DNA from: Myoxocephalus aenaeus
Taxonomy: Eukaryota; Chordata; Actinopteri; Perciformes; Cottidae
Length of the DNA stretch: 64,000 bases
Direction: 5' to 3'
Assembly: GCA_038501785.1 (NCBI GenBank)
Contig: JBAMJR010000031.1
Coordinates: 14,911,501-14,975,500, forward strand
The stretch's first letter is position 1, and each line of letters opens with the position of its first letter. This document shows, piece by piece, positions 15,768 through 27,130 of the stretch. The notes under the pieces are model-generated. The model searched no databases. It was not told the origin of the DNA and was given only the letters and a program-made list of their open reading frames with translations. The position numbers were made by a program, and so were the translations under genes.

Positions 15768-17174
15768 TTAACAGATTTTGATATCAGCAGTTTTAGCATC
15801 ACCAGCCTTTCCAATATTGAAATATGGGAAGAGTTTCTCAGTGAAAGTGTCTCTGTGAGTGTAGATGTGAGTCATGTCTTCAGAGTCGTAGAAGGACACC
15901 TCCCCTCTGTCATAGTCCAGCTGGACTCTGATCCTCTGGAGACTCTTCTTCATTCTGACAGTCTTACCAACTCCATTAGTGTATTTTCCTCTGCGATGAC
16001 GTAAACACCAGATTCCATATTTTGGTGAAGCACATAACTCTCCCTTCCTGTCAACTGACTCTTTAACCAAACCTACATCCCAATGAGGATGGTCTCCCAC
16101 CTCCACCTCCCAGCTGTGTTTCCCTGAGCTGAAGCCCTCAGATCCATGAACATCTGCATACTTAGTGTTTCTCTCTGGATTGTCAGGAAGCTGCTTTGTG
16201 TCTCCATGTCTCACACTGGTCAGATCATCAGACAGATAGAGTCTGGGGCTTGCAGTGTTTGGGTCCAGAATGACAGGACTGAAGTGGACCTGGTCCTTCA
16301 TCTTCTCCCAGACTCTGAAGGACAGGTTGCCCAGGTGTTTGGCCACATCTATCAGCGCTCCTGAGACCAGCTGTGGATCTGACAGTGAGCTCTGGACTCT
16401 GGCTCTGGTCTGAGTGGGTTTATAACTGCTGAGGAATGACACCTTGTGTTTCTGCAGGTCTTCTTCAACAGCAGAGATGCTGTCTGACAGAGAGGAGATC
16501 TGCTCCTGAATCATCTTCATCTCTCTGCTGATAGTCTTCCCCTTCTGCTCCTCTTCCTCCCTCAGAGCTGCCAGTCTGGACTCCTCTTCCTCTTTCAGGA
16601 ACTGGTGCAGCTTGTTAAACTCTGCTCTGATCTGCCTCTCTGTGGACAACAGCTGCTTCTTGGAGTGTTGCGTCACTTCATTGTATGTTTCCTCCACTTG
16701 TTTGTGTTTGTCCCTCTTGTCCTGCAGAGACTCTAAGTCAGATCTCAGCTGGTCCTTCAGGTCACTGACTGCTTGTTCTATAGGAACCACCTTGTGACTC
16801 TGGTGGAGATGAAACTCACAGACAGGACACACAACTCTCTCTTCATCCTCACAGAACAGTTTAGTCTCTTCTCCATGTTTACTACACACCACCTCCACCT
16901 TCTTCTCTCCTTTCTCTGTCTCAGATGATCCAGTTTTCTGTCTCTCAGCAAAGGAGTCAGGCTGTTCCTTCAGTGCAAAATTAATACCTGGAACATCTTT
17001 TGAGGATTTTCTTTTACAAATGGGACAGTTTTTGTTTCCAGCTTGTTTCCAGAATTGTTGCAGGCAGCTTGAACAGAAGCTGTGGTTGCAGCTCAGAGAA
17101 ACAGGATCTCTGAAAGTCTCTGAACAAACGTGGCAGTTCAGGAAACTTTCAACAAGAACTATTTTTTCAGCCAT
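15768..17174 (-). CDS. TRIM-family E3 ubiquitin ligase (RING, B-box, coiled coil, PRY-SPRY), zinc-binding protein A33/TRIM35-like
   Basis: A single uninterrupted exon encodes 468 aa from an ATG (MAEKIVLVESFLNCHVC). The RING finger is a complete C3HC4 set: C14, C17, C29, H31, C34, C37, C50, C53. B-box 2 (about 97-135) starts CSKH and continues with FCEDEERVVCPVC and HQSHK. A coiled coil spans about 135-262, and PRY-SPRY (about 285-468) carries LYLSDDLTSV, GKHSWEVEVGDHPHWDVG and YGIWCL. Length and layout match the large, lineage-expanded fish TRIM group annotated as zinc-binding protein A33, nuclear factor 7-like or TRIM35-like. Members transfer ubiquitin and often act in innate immunity; the target cannot be read from sequence. 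No frameshift or missing zinc ligand is seen. A 5' UTR intron is possible but not resolved. Confidence 0.93.
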   Translation of the reverse strand: MAEKIVLVESFLNCHVCSETFRDPVSLSCNHSFCSSCLQQFWKQAGNKNCPICKRKSSKDVPGINFALKEQPDSFAERQKTGSSETEKGEKKVEVVCSKHGEETKLFCEDEERVVCPVCEFHLHQSHKVVPIEQAVSDLKDQLRSDLESLQDKRDKHKQVEETYNEVTQHSKKQLLSTERQIRAEFNKLHQFLKEEEESRLAALREEEEQKGKTISREMKMIQEQISSLSDSISAVEEDLQKHKVSFLSSYKPTQTRARVQSSLSDPQLVSGALIDVAKHLGNLSFRVWEKMKDQVHFSPVILDPNTASPRLYLSDDLTSVRHGDTKQLPDNPERNTKYADVHGSEGFSSGKHSWEVEVGDHPHWDVGLVKESVDRKGELCASPKYGIWCLRHRRGKYTNGVGKTVRMKKSLQRIRVQLDYDRGEVSFYDSEDMTHIYTHRDTFTEKLFPYFNIGKAGDAKTADIKIC

Positions 17175-18065
17175 TTCCTTTCTTTGCCAAATTGTTCTTC
17201 AAAATAAAAAGACTCACCAAACTCAACTTCCCTTCAGTTTGCTCCTCTCAGTCCTCCAGTTGGAACAATGTTGGACAGAGATCTCTCTCAGTGTAAAGGC
17301 GTTGTATCTCCTTTCAACAATGTCAGACTTTGCTCTCAATTCCATCAACATCTTTCATCGGTTAATCATTAACTGTAATAAATGCAGCGATATGTTTTTA
17401 TTACCAGCAGAGAGAACAGGACACGTTTCAATCTGTCCTTCATAGTCTGGAAAACATTCAAGTTAATTCTTTAACCCTGTTTCTCTCTGTGTGATGATCT
17501 GACATGTGAGAGAAATAATCCTAAACACTGACAGAAAGCTGAAGAAAGTTTCCTGACAACATGTTGCTGCTGATGTTTCCTGAGTTACAATGAAACAATA
17601 CTTTGTCACATGAAAACATCCACAAAGATCAAAGATTACTACCACACTCCTCAGTAGTGTTACACATTAAAATGCAGCTACTGTTACTAGTAGCGTTGCA
17701 CTGATCCGCAGAGCAATACACAAGTAAGGATATATTTCGGTGAGCTGCTTTGCATGTATGAAAGAGTTGTCATGCTCTTTGATGGCCAGTAAGGTACATT
17801 TTCTCACTCCTGGGTCAGTTTATTTAGTTATTAAGCATTTTGGTGTATTTGGACAGCCTGACTTTTTTCATTCCAAGATGGCTGTTGATTAGTTGAATCA
17901 GATATGATTAAACTTGTCTAGCTCGCTACACCAATACTAACGTTGTTATTATTACTCAAATTTCAACTTCATGACACAACGAAAATGACCCCAAAAAATA
18001 GCCAGACAGTTTTGACTGAATGGCAATAACGAACGTCACACCCCTTCACTGGCTGGCTAACTATC
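17175..18065. other. Upstream flank of the TRIM gene, no gene seen
   Basis: The first 200-400 bp probably contain the TRIM promoter and any 5' UTR. I found no convincing TATA box. The rest (17450-18065) is unique, AT-rich and lacks a believable coding region. Confidence 0.5.
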
Positions 18066-18069
18066 AAGA

Positions 18070-18376
18070 TCACCTGACATTAGATTCAAGATATTGTTAT
18101 TGTCATATGCACAAATAACAGACAGTTACTCTGTACAATGAAAAGCTTATTTTGCTGGGTCCTCCTGACACACCGAATTACAATAAACTTAAGCTAAAAA
18201 ATAAATATAAATAAGCCACAAAATATAGTAACAGTATTGCACAATCAGTGTATAAAGTGCACTATGCATTGCTACAAATATACACCCTGGGGTATACTCT
18301 GGCCTGGAGGGGTATAGTATGGCCTAGGCTATGTTACACCCCGGGTATAGTTTGGCCTGGGCCAAAGTATTGAGCC
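18070..18376. repeat. Dispersed fish repeat ('ATTGTTATTGTCATATGCAC' type)
   Basis: The stretch beginning ATTGTTATTGTCATATGCAC with TGAAAAGCTTATTTTGCTGG resembles a repeat found many times in percomorph genomes. It is followed by three short TATAGT(A/T)TGGCC-like units (about 18290-18362). No coding content. Confidence 0.5.
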
Positions 18377-19665
18377 CACTACACCAGTGATTGTCAACCA
18401 CTGTGCCGCGGCACACCAGTGTGCCGTGAGAGATCGTCAGGTGTTCCGTGGGAAAATGTCCAATTTCACTTAATTGGTCCAAAAAAATATTATTTAGTTG
18501 CCGCAAATGATTTTCCATTGTTGAGCGTCTGAGCTGCAATATAGTGGCTGGCAGAGTAATATAGAACAGGTCTGCACCTTGTTCTGCTATGAAACAAACT
18601 AAACGGCCGTATGTTATTCATCTTATCTACACAGCATGTCATTTCTGGGTCGCGTCTATACAACTCTGCTCTGCTCTGTGTCGCGATGCGCTGCACACAG
18701 GTGAGACACAGCGGAGAGAGAGAGACAGAGAGCGGCGAAAAATATGTTGCGTGCTTTTCACAATGGGATTTGCTGCTGAAGCTATCAGTATTTTAAGCTA
18801 TGAGCTCTCACTGTTAAAGCCGAACAGTTCATGTGTTTGCAGGTCAAGACAAACGGCCTGGAGCTCCATAAATGACGTTTCTGACTTAGAGAGGCTCTGG
18901 AAATATTCTTCCAAAAGCCTGAAAAACACCCTGCAGTGATAAAGCTGCTCACTTTGTGGTCGTCATTAAAATAAATGAACACCATGTTTCCTTTAAGTCA
19001 GTATTTATCAAACTGGGGCGGTATTTATTACAGGTGCAATACCTTTATTACAGGTATTTATTACAGGTGTGGCGCAAGAGGAAATGCTGATTTTAAATGT
19101 TCACCGTCCGCCGTTAACAGGTTACGCATGCGCATGCGCAGATTCTTGGCATTTCGCCAAAAGCCGATCTTTATGAGATCTCCGTGAGGTCGGCTTTCTG
19201 CTGTTGTGTCTCTATCATTGAGCATGAACTGAGAGCCGTATCAAATCTACAACCCCGTTTTAAAAAGATATGTAGAGGAAAGCAGCTCAATGCAGCCACT
19301 AATACTGATACAACGTGATGCTCACACATCTGCACTCATTACGTTTTGTTTTGCAATAGCTTATTGTTTTCCACAATAAGATATTTAGTAGTAACTAAAT
19401 ATTAGTTCTTTTTTGCATAACTTTATTTTCATTTTTCTAACAAAGTGATAACACTTTTTTTTTGTCTGATGAGCAATCTGGTTTACTTGAAACACTGAAT
19501 ACTCTTCCATGCCAGTAGGTAGCGCAATAATGATCTACCATATATGCTGTGTTATGCAACAATGTGACATTTTGTAACTTTTTAGGTTGTTGGTGTGCCG
19601 CGGGATTTTTTTATTGTAGAAAATGTGCCGCGGCTCAAAAAAGGTTGAAAAACACTGCACTACAC
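18377..19665. mobile_element. Non-autonomous hAT-type DNA transposon with 8-bp target-site duplication
   Basis: The element spans 18385-19657 and is flanked on both sides by CACTACAC (18377-18384 and 19658-19665), the 8-bp duplication expected of hAT transposases. The ends are inverted: the left reads CAGTGATTGTCAACCACTG then TGCCGCGGCAC. The right, read in reverse complement, is CAGTGTTTTTCAACC, a T-rich run, then GAGCCGCGGCAC. This CAGTG...CCGCGGCACA form is typical of Charlie-like hAT families. The interior has no transposase-like ORF; the short frames (e.g. 18589-18939) show no known domain. It needs a transposase supplied from elsewhere. Confidence 0.9.
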
Positions 19666-20157
19666 GACGCGTTCATACAGATTGTCATGTGTGGACAGCA
19701 GACGCTCACTCTGCCATACGGACGATTTCTTTGCACTATTACGGCCATGGAGGTCACACGGGGTGTGTGGACCGACCTGCAGAACTATTTTAATCTTATA
19801 AGCACCAAGCCCCCGCGCCTATTCTCAAAAAAAGAAAAAAAGAACAGTTTTTTTAAAACGTTTCCTTAATTATCTCCGCAACCTCATGGTTGTTTAACTT
19901 CATCTAAATGCTACAATACCGTAACCCTTGTGAGAAGATACATACAGTATATCCAAAACTATTTCCCCTATTAGTACCTGTAAAGTCACAAAACGGCCGG
20001 AGTCTTTTTTCTTTCTTTTTTCAGCGGACGTTTCTGAGTCCGTGGAGCAATCTGCAATCACGCAGATGCCTCCAACCTCGCCGTTGCTGCGTCGGACAAT
20101 GCATGTTGTCCAAATCAAGCACCAGTCACATTTAGTTCTAACAAAACAATCCAACAA
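19666..20157. other. Gene-free stretch left of duplication copy B
   Basis: Unique-looking sequence with no recognised gene. The minus-strand frame across 19900-20319 is not supported by any domain and runs into the duplicated block. Because copy A begins at the window edge, this stretch may also be part of the duplicated unit. Confidence 0.5.
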
Positions 20158-22107
20158 AACCGCTGAAACGCTGCAGTGCACACACAAGACATCACTGGCG
20201 CAGCTGCTGCACCTTGGCGCTGGCAGAGGCATGGAGAACAACATGGAGACGTGAAAGTGGCAGAAGGTGAGACGCTCACACAGTTCACTCACTGACAGTT
20301 TGATCCAAACTGGTGTCATTTATTCTAAGAATGATAATATGATCTGAAGTGAACGCTGCTGTTCCTTTCCTGCTCGTTACATTTCGTAACCAGACTTCTG
20401 TCACTTTGTTGTTCAAAAATACCTGAGAATCCATCGGTGCAAGTTCAAACCAGAGTTTGACCTTTGACCTTTAAAGTCTCACTAATAAATCTCACCATGA
20501 ATTCGTGTTTGCAGCTTTTTAATTAGTGAGCCGTAGAGATGACTTTGATCAAAGTATTTCTCTGAATGCTTCTTAATATACATACATAAATAAACTTTCA
20601 GGTTATTTATGTTGGATATGAGCAGCTCTACACAATTCATTTACATTTAGTTTACTTTTATTATCGTGTTAATTGTGTATAAAAATAGCTAAGAAATGGT
20701 CTTAAAAATGGTCCTAAACTTAAATTCATACTTGAGCCCATACAGACAGGATTTTTGTCTGTGATCTTTCCACATTAATAAAGCCTGCAGTTATTCAGAG
20801 ACACTTTGCATTTTAAAAGTCTTCATACATAGATTATGTTTACTGAGTTTCATCATTTTAGCTGTCAGTAAGACAACTGAAGTAATAGAAAAGGACGAGT
20901 GATGAACTCGATATCAGTCAACTCACACAATGAGGGAAATAGAGATTACTGGTGAATAATGATAATATTAAAACTATTTTTAAACCCCTCATTGATGAAG
21001 ATTACATGTTTTTTACTGTAGATTATAATTGTTTATTACAGAACCAGCTCCTGTCGTTAACCTAAAATACCATTTGGAACTTCTTTTATGACGTAACATT
21101 GATCATTTTATTGATCAGCTTCAGTTTAGTTAAAATCACAACTAAACAGATACTTCTTCTTTATAGTCACCATCATGTGATGCAATGTATTAATACTGTA
21201 TATATTGAATCAGAGGCAGAAACATTTATTTGATTTTGCATTCATTTTATTTGATTTTGTGTATGAAAGGGAGACACCTGATCACCAGGATGAACCCTTT
21301 CATGATTGATTAAAGTTGATAATTTAGAGTTCCCAATTAGCTGAATATTTTTCTTTTTGTGGGAGGAAACCTGAGTACCAGGGGAAAACCCACGCAGACA
21401 CAGAGAGAATATACAAACTCCACACAGACAGAAAGAGGAAAGAATCTGTGTATGGAGCCAAATCCAGGAAAAAAGTTTTGATCATTTGAAAAAGAAAATT
21501 TAAACTGAAAGTTCAAGTTTTGGTCTTGAATTCAACAGAAAGAAAGAAAAAAAGAAAGAAAGAAAAATGAGTGTATTACCCGAAACGGTTATTAGGGTTA
21601 AATATAATTTAGATTCAGTTCTGGAATTTTTTTAATAAAATATATGAATTTTCAGCTTCAAATCTTTTTTTCAAATGATCAAAACTATTGCCCTGGATTT
21701 GGCTCCATATCTGTGAGGCTGCAGCGCTAACCACTGAGCCACTGTGTCGCCCGGAAGGGAGGAGAGAGGGAAATAGAGGGGGAGAGAGGGAGAAAGATGG
21801 AGAGAGCGATACACAACGTATTGACAACGGGTCCTTGTCGATACGTTTACCTGACTCAACAGAGGTCACAGAGAGACCAGGGCTGAGGATCTGGCTCCTC
21901 CAGTCCTGCAGCAGGGTTCCACGTCTTTGACCCAATCCATGAAAGCGTCGTCCAACTGAAATATATTGAACCAGAGAGGCAGAAACATAGAACATTTATT
22001 TAAAAATATAAAATCTTTAGAAAATAAATGTAAAAAAAAAAGATAGAAATTGATATTTACCTTTTTAATAAGAGGGTTCACACGTTCTCCACCTCCTCCT
22101 CCTACAT

Positions 22108-22490
22108 TGAATAAAACTTACCACATCTAAAACAACTTAATACATGAAATACAACTTACCACAGCTAAAACAACTTAATACATGAAATACAACTTACCAC
22201 ATCTAAAACAACCATTATACATGAAATACAACTTAACACAGCTAAAACAACTTAATACATGAAATACAACTTACCACAGCTAAAACAACTTAATACATGA
22301 AATACAACTTACCACATCTAAAACAACCGTTATACATGAAATACAACTTACCACAGCTAAAACAACTTAATACATGAAATACAACTTAACACAGCTAAAA
22401 CAACTTAATACATGAAATACAACTTAACACAGCTAAAACAACCATTATACATGAAATACAACTTAACACATCTAAAAAAGTGATGCATCT
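22108..22490. repeat. 38-bp tandem array, copy B (about 10 units)
   Basis: It has the same unit as 7035-7230 but roughly twice the copies, with mixed CAGCTA and CATCTA variants. There are no unique spacers between repeats, so it is an ordinary minisatellite, not a CRISPR-like array. Confidence 0.88.
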
Positions 22491-22499
22491 AAAACAACT

Positions 22500-22637
22500 T
22501 ATGTGTGTGTGTGTGTGTGTGTGTATACATGCAGGAGAAAGTAACTTTTTTTCTTCTTTTTTTTAAAGAAGAAATATGGTGTGTGTGTGTGTATACATGC
22601 AGGAGAAAGTAACTTTTTGTTTTTTAAGAAGAAATAT

Positions 22638-22711
<74 letters not shown>

Positions 22712-22833
22712 CATGCAGGAAAAAGTAAGGTTTTTTTGTTTTTTGTTTTTTTGTTTTTTAAGAAGAAAGTGGTGTGTGTGTGTATACATGCAGGAGAAAG
22801 TGGCTTTTTTTGTTTTTTTTTAAAGAAGAAAGT

Positions 22834-22915
<82 letters not shown>

Positions 22916-22962
22916 CATGCAGGAGAAAGTAGCTTTTTTTGGGTTTTTTTAAAGAAGAAAGT

Positions 22963-23010
<48 letters not shown>
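22500..23010. repeat. (TG)n cassette array, copy B
   Basis: Six (TG)n runs are separated by the same ~60-bp TATACATGCAGGAGAAAGTA spacer as in copy A. It directly abuts the stop codon of the small minus-strand gene, so (CA)n would be at the start of that gene's 3' UTR. Confidence 0.88.
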
Positions 23011-23013
<3 letters not shown>

Positions 23014-25411
23014 GTCGACCTCCATCGGCTCGCCGAGTTCCTCAGGTGGTTCCGGGGGGTCTATCTCCATCGGCTCTTCGGGGTCCTGAAGAGGAGTGGA
23101 GGCTCTTTGGAAAACAACAAAATAAGTTATCAGAATCATGCAGATGAAACACAATGTTACGTAACCATATGACATGGGGACTGTTGTCCAATACAAGCAC
23201 AGAGTGAGTACATTGGACCAATCAATAACTGAAAAGCAGAATCTTCTTCAATCCATCAAAGACGTAGGTAGTTCTTTCTTACACTGCACTCTAACTTTTA
23301 GTCTTATATTTTATTCCCGTCTAATTCTATTTTAGTTTGTCTTAATTTCTGGTTCTCTTGGCGCTTTAATGCTTTTAATTGTATTTGAATGTCATTTTGT
23401 GATGTGTTTCTTTTAATCTTTTGCTTTTGATGAGAACCTTGAATGGCCTGGTGAATAAATAAGCTTACCGTCTCATGCCTAGCCAAGAGGAGGGGATAGA
23501 AGAAGAGGGGGAGGAGGAGCTAGAAGAAGAGGGGGGTGAGGAGGCGCTAGAAGAAGAGGGGGGTGAGGAGGAGCTAGAAGAAGAGGGGGATGAGGAGGAG
23601 CTAGAAGAAATGGGAGTGGAGAAGAGACTAGAGGAGTTAGAGGAGGCGGAGGCTGGCTTACGGGACGCCCCAGGGTGAGCGGGCCGGTTGGGGGCCGGGA
23701 TGAGAGGAGGCCTCCGGATGAGTCGACTCGTCTAGAGGTAAAAAAATAAAAATACAACCATCAGACCACTGCTCCACACATGGAAACAACCCCATATGGA
23801 CTCTCACATCACACAGTGCATTAAGAGGATCAGTGCCACTATGCAGTAATACTTCATTGAAAGTAAACGGCTTACAATAAATCAGGGGTATTCAATTCAA
23901 ATTCAACGAGGTCCAGTTAGAGAATTTCCTCATTTAAACATCCGGGACATCACATTAATGTCTAACGTGCATTATGATTTAGTCCCATATATATTGAAGT
24001 AGCTTAATAGTTATATTAACGTCTGTATGTAGTCAACAACGAACTGTCATTTTAAATATAGAAAATTCAATAGAACAATATTTTAACAATATTTATTGTC
24101 AGATGAATTATAAGTAATACATATTCTAATAATAAATAATTGATCTTCTCTCATTTCAAGTAAAATAAGGACTGGATTAAAACAATTAAATACATTACAG
24201 AAAGCTTTTGAAAAAATGTGCATCAAAGTACTTCATTAAAAACAAAACAAAGAACTGAATTGTTCTGCAGCTTTAAAAAAGCCACGATATATTCTTATCT
24301 TCTTAAGAGAAATGTGTGTGCAGGGGCTTTATCTGTGGTTATGGAACACTTGTTTCAGCTCCATTCTCCTCTCTGTTTACGTCATTGTTGGACGGTGAAT
24401 TATTGTGTTAGGATTCTGATCATATTGGGCTCTTTTCTGTGCCTTCATTTTGGATGCGAGTGTGTACGTTTGCTCAAAAGAGTTGTGATTAGTCTCGTAT
24501 GGCTTCACATTGCTGCTTATATTAATTACCGACTATTGGGTCTGTGAAGACGGGAGTCGAGGGCGACGCCTATCAGAATACACATATGTGATTGGCTGAG
24601 TAGCTGAGTTGATTTACAACGCATGTAATTGGACAAAATAAATAAATAAACATATTCATTGTTATCATGGCAGGGGGCCTTACATCTGTCTACATGACGC
24701 TGGTATCAAACCTATGAGCACAGTCACCACTGAGACAGTTAAACTGTTCACGTAACATTTCTGACGGCAGACAATTCAATCAGAATCCACTTGAGAAAAC
24801 TAATTAAAATGACACCGGATCTGGTCTGATATTCACAATATTCATAATAAATGAAGGAATGATTAGGCTGCAGACGAGTCGCCCCCTGATGGCCGTGAGA
24901 GAGAAAGCAGGTTTCAGACACTTCCGCATTTTCAGAACCGGAGGTTGCCGCCTGGGATGTGTAATTTATCTCATAGTTTTAACAGCAACAATAACTTTAT
25001 TCTCCCACATAATTTTTTTCAACCAGCGGTCGAGGTATTAAAGACAGCTGTGCAGGATAAAGTCTGCAGAATAAGGCAATGAAAACCGTTCTCGCAGCTC
25101 CACCGAGAATTGTGAAGCCAAAGGAGCCTGTATTGTGTGTTGGAGGAATGCAGAAACAAATGATCAGCTGCTGATGCTGAGAACTCGTCCTAACCAATCG
25201 GACCGCATCTAGAATTTCTCTTTAACATTGTGTGTGACGGACATGAAGCAGGCGACAAGGAAACAGTGAAATACACCAAAACTACATTAATTCTTTCAAC
25301 AATAGAACTCATTTTGTACATGGTAAAAAATACAGTTTTACAATCAGAGACCGCATAAGATTCACCCCAAAGACAGACTGTGAAATAACATTATTCAATA
25401 AACAGATACAC

Positions 25412-25508
<97 letters not shown>

Positions 25509-25739
25509 TTCTTTTTCACGTTTGTTGTTTTTAGCAGATTTTTGTCTCTCTTATTCATTTTCTGCTATTATTAAATGTAACTTGTATAAAAGTATAAAAA
25601 CGTGCAATGGACTGTAAAGTAAACACTGAGATGATGAAAGAAACGTATCAATAAAGTGTTAAAAATAAGCGTGTGGCGTTCAGGTTCTTGGTGTTCTTAC
25701 CATGCTGCTGAGTGCGTTGAATTGGAAACGACGGGCCAT
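23011..25739 (-). CDS. Unrecognised 131-aa Ser-rich protein (three coding exons)
   Basis: I do not recognise this gene. Three coding exons on the minus strand (25739-25701, 23731-23469, 23104-23011) splice with good GT-AG signals (donors GTAAGA and GTAAGC; acceptors CTCAG, CTCTAG, CAAAG) into one 396-nt frame. Exon 1 encodes MARRFQFNALSSM; its ATG lies exactly at the acceptor, so the 5' UTR is on a separate exon. Exon 2 gives a basic, Pro-rich start (TSRLIRRPPLIPAPN) and then a long Ser/Pro low-complexity run. Exon 3 gives an acidic tail with two related motifs, EEPMEIDPP and GEPMEVD, just before the stop. No signal peptide or membrane segment is seen. A TATA box and a 5' UTR exon upstream fit. 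The Ser run comes from a CTCCTC(A) repeat, so its length may vary. No function is proposed. Confidence 0.62.
23883..24970. repeat. Dispersed repeat fragments in intron 1 of the 131-aa gene
   Basis: The block from 23883 (CAGGGGTATTCAATTCAAAT ... GAGGTCCAGTTAGAG) looks like the terminus of a DNA transposon found widely in fish. The block 24868-24965 (GAGTCGCCCCCTGATGGC ... GGTTTCAGACACTTCCGC) resembles a second dispersed fish repeat. The rest, including 24218-24547, has no supported gene. Confidence 0.45.
25422..25506. repeat. (CA)n microsatellite
   Basis: About 42 uninterrupted CA units lie in the first coding intron of the 131-aa gene. Confidence 0.95.
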
Positions 25740-26185
25740 CTGAGGGAAAAAACCAACAACAAACAAGATAATTACTGTTATTATCTGTCTAGAAGCTCTA
25801 CAGTTTACACAGTCAGATGCCTTTTACGCAGCGAAACTTCCGACAGACTACATTTTTAAAAAAAGGTCAATTTAAAGCCGTCTTTCTGATCGACTAAAAG
25901 TCAGAAACATGTCGGTGCCTTTTCTGTAAAAAAATGATATTTCTGTGGTTGTTTCACTCTCTGCTGCTCATCGTGTTAATATTTGGGGCACAGTGACATC
26001 AAAGTGACACATTTATGAACGTCTTTTTGTGTGAAATATCCTCTAATATCAATCAAACTTTATTTCAGACTGAAGTCTGATCCATGTTGTCACTTTCAGG
26101 AAAAATACTTTTTTCTGAAGTAAACTGGGTTCCTGTGACAAATATTGAGAAGACTAATAATTGCTAATTACTATAATTATAATAA

Positions 26186-26215
<30 letters not shown>
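26186..26215. repeat. (TAA)n microsatellite
   Basis: Ten TAA units in an AT-rich stretch. Downstream, 26336-26460 is a further copy of the TACTTCTACT...CACTACATTTATTTGACAG dispersed repeat. Confidence 0.85.
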
Positions 26216-26216
<1 letters not shown>

Positions 26217-26843
26217 GCTGAATTTGAACGATCAGTAAAAGTAAACGCACAGCTACACGATATCAATCTATTACTGGCAGAATAATAACATCACTGTGTG
26301 TGGAGGGAAAGTTCCCACTGTAATATACAATTATGTTTTTTCTACTTCTACTGTACTTCACTACATTTATTTGACAGCTACATGTCCTACTTACTTTGCA
26401 GAGGAACATTTTACACAACTTATTTAACGTGTTACTTTTACAAAACATGAAGCATTTTTAAAGAGTGAACAAAGTTACCCAACAATACATAGTTTAGAAT
26501 TGCTTTCACCTGCACAGCATGCTACATTTAAATACAGCTCACACGTTGATGAATCAGTATTAATAATCCAATAGTATAAAACATGATATAGAACTTTGAA
26601 ATGAGCCAATCTGCATGATAAGTATTTATTTGACAGTTATTTTACTGATAATACTTCTGAACCTGAGTTTCTTTACTTTATTCAATAATTCTTAAGGTGA
26701 AAAGTTTGACAATTCAGAGACCAGAGGAAATATGTTTCAGTGAAGTTTAGAGAGATAATAAAATCAACTTCATGAGTATTGAACTACTCTGGGTGAAAAC
26801 ACACATTGCTACATGGCTAACAATATGCTGGTTGAGTCCTTAC

Positions 26844-27016
26844 CTTGTTGTTCACTGACGGTTGTGTAGGTTAGCTTGAGTTAGGTTAGCTTGAGTTGGG
26901 TTAGCTTGAATTGCGTTAGCTTGAGTTGAGTTAGCTTGCTAGCTTGATTGTTGAAGTGGTTTTCTTCAGGAGAAAGTTAGGTAAGCTGTTCTCTCGGTGG
27001 GGTCCTCAAGCGCAAT
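26844..27016 (-). other. Predicted 5' UTR exon of the 131-aa gene, with a 16-bp tandem repeat
   Basis: Read on the minus strand, ...CAGTGAACAACAAG is followed by the donor GTAAGGACTC at 26843. The start is placed about 25-30 bp below the TATA box. Inside (26876-26948) are about five units of AAGCTAACTCAACTC-like sequence. No long coding frame is present. The exon is inferred from signals only. Confidence 0.5.
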
Positions 27017-27040
27017 GAGGAGAAAAGAGGGACACTGTTC

Positions 27041-27130
27041 TCTTATAGGAACACGCACGTTCTATAGAAGCTCTTAGAACATTCCATTTAGAACTTTAAA
27101 TACTGACGCCAAACCCGCAGCCACGAGGCC
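27041..27130 (-). promoter_or_regulatory. Core promoter of the 131-aa gene
   Basis: On the minus strand a TATA box (TATAAGA, 27047-27041) lies about 25 bp above the presumed start. Upstream is a GGGGGCGTGG GC-box-like site (about 27130). Between them, 27058-27096 has repeated GAA/TTC modules, including AGAACATTCC, which fits one nGAAnnTTCn heat-shock-element dimer. Spacing of the other modules is not canonical, so heat-shock control is only a possibility. Confidence 0.45.

Larger units (their letters stand above)
20158..23069. repeat. Direct segmental duplication, copy B (empty site for the L2 element)
   Basis: It matches 1-181 and 5256-7855 in the same orientation. At 20330-20345 the sequence runs AAGAATGATAATATGATCTG without the 5.07-kb element, showing the uninterrupted state. 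It ends within the last coding exon of the small minus-strand gene. It contains the same SINE-like blocks, the 38-bp tandem array (22108-22490, about 10 units) and the (TG)n cassettes (22500-23010). No gene is seen in 20158-23010. Confidence 0.92.

Noticed and set aside
18589..18939. 116-codon frame inside the hAT element, considered as a transposase remnant
   Set aside because: No hAT dimerisation or DDE motifs are visible; it is too short and the composition is not coding-like.
19900..20319. 139-codon minus-strand Cys-rich frame
   Set aside because: No family match, no start or splice support, and the duplicate sequence at 1-181 carries an indel in it.
22108..22490. Regular direct repeats resembling a CRISPR array
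   Set aside because: Units are contiguous with no unique spacers, and the host is a vertebrate; it is a minisatellite.
23475..23678. Plus-strand 67-codon Glu-rich frame
   Set aside because: It is the antisense of the Ser-rich second coding exon of the minus-strand gene, whose splice signals favour the minus strand.
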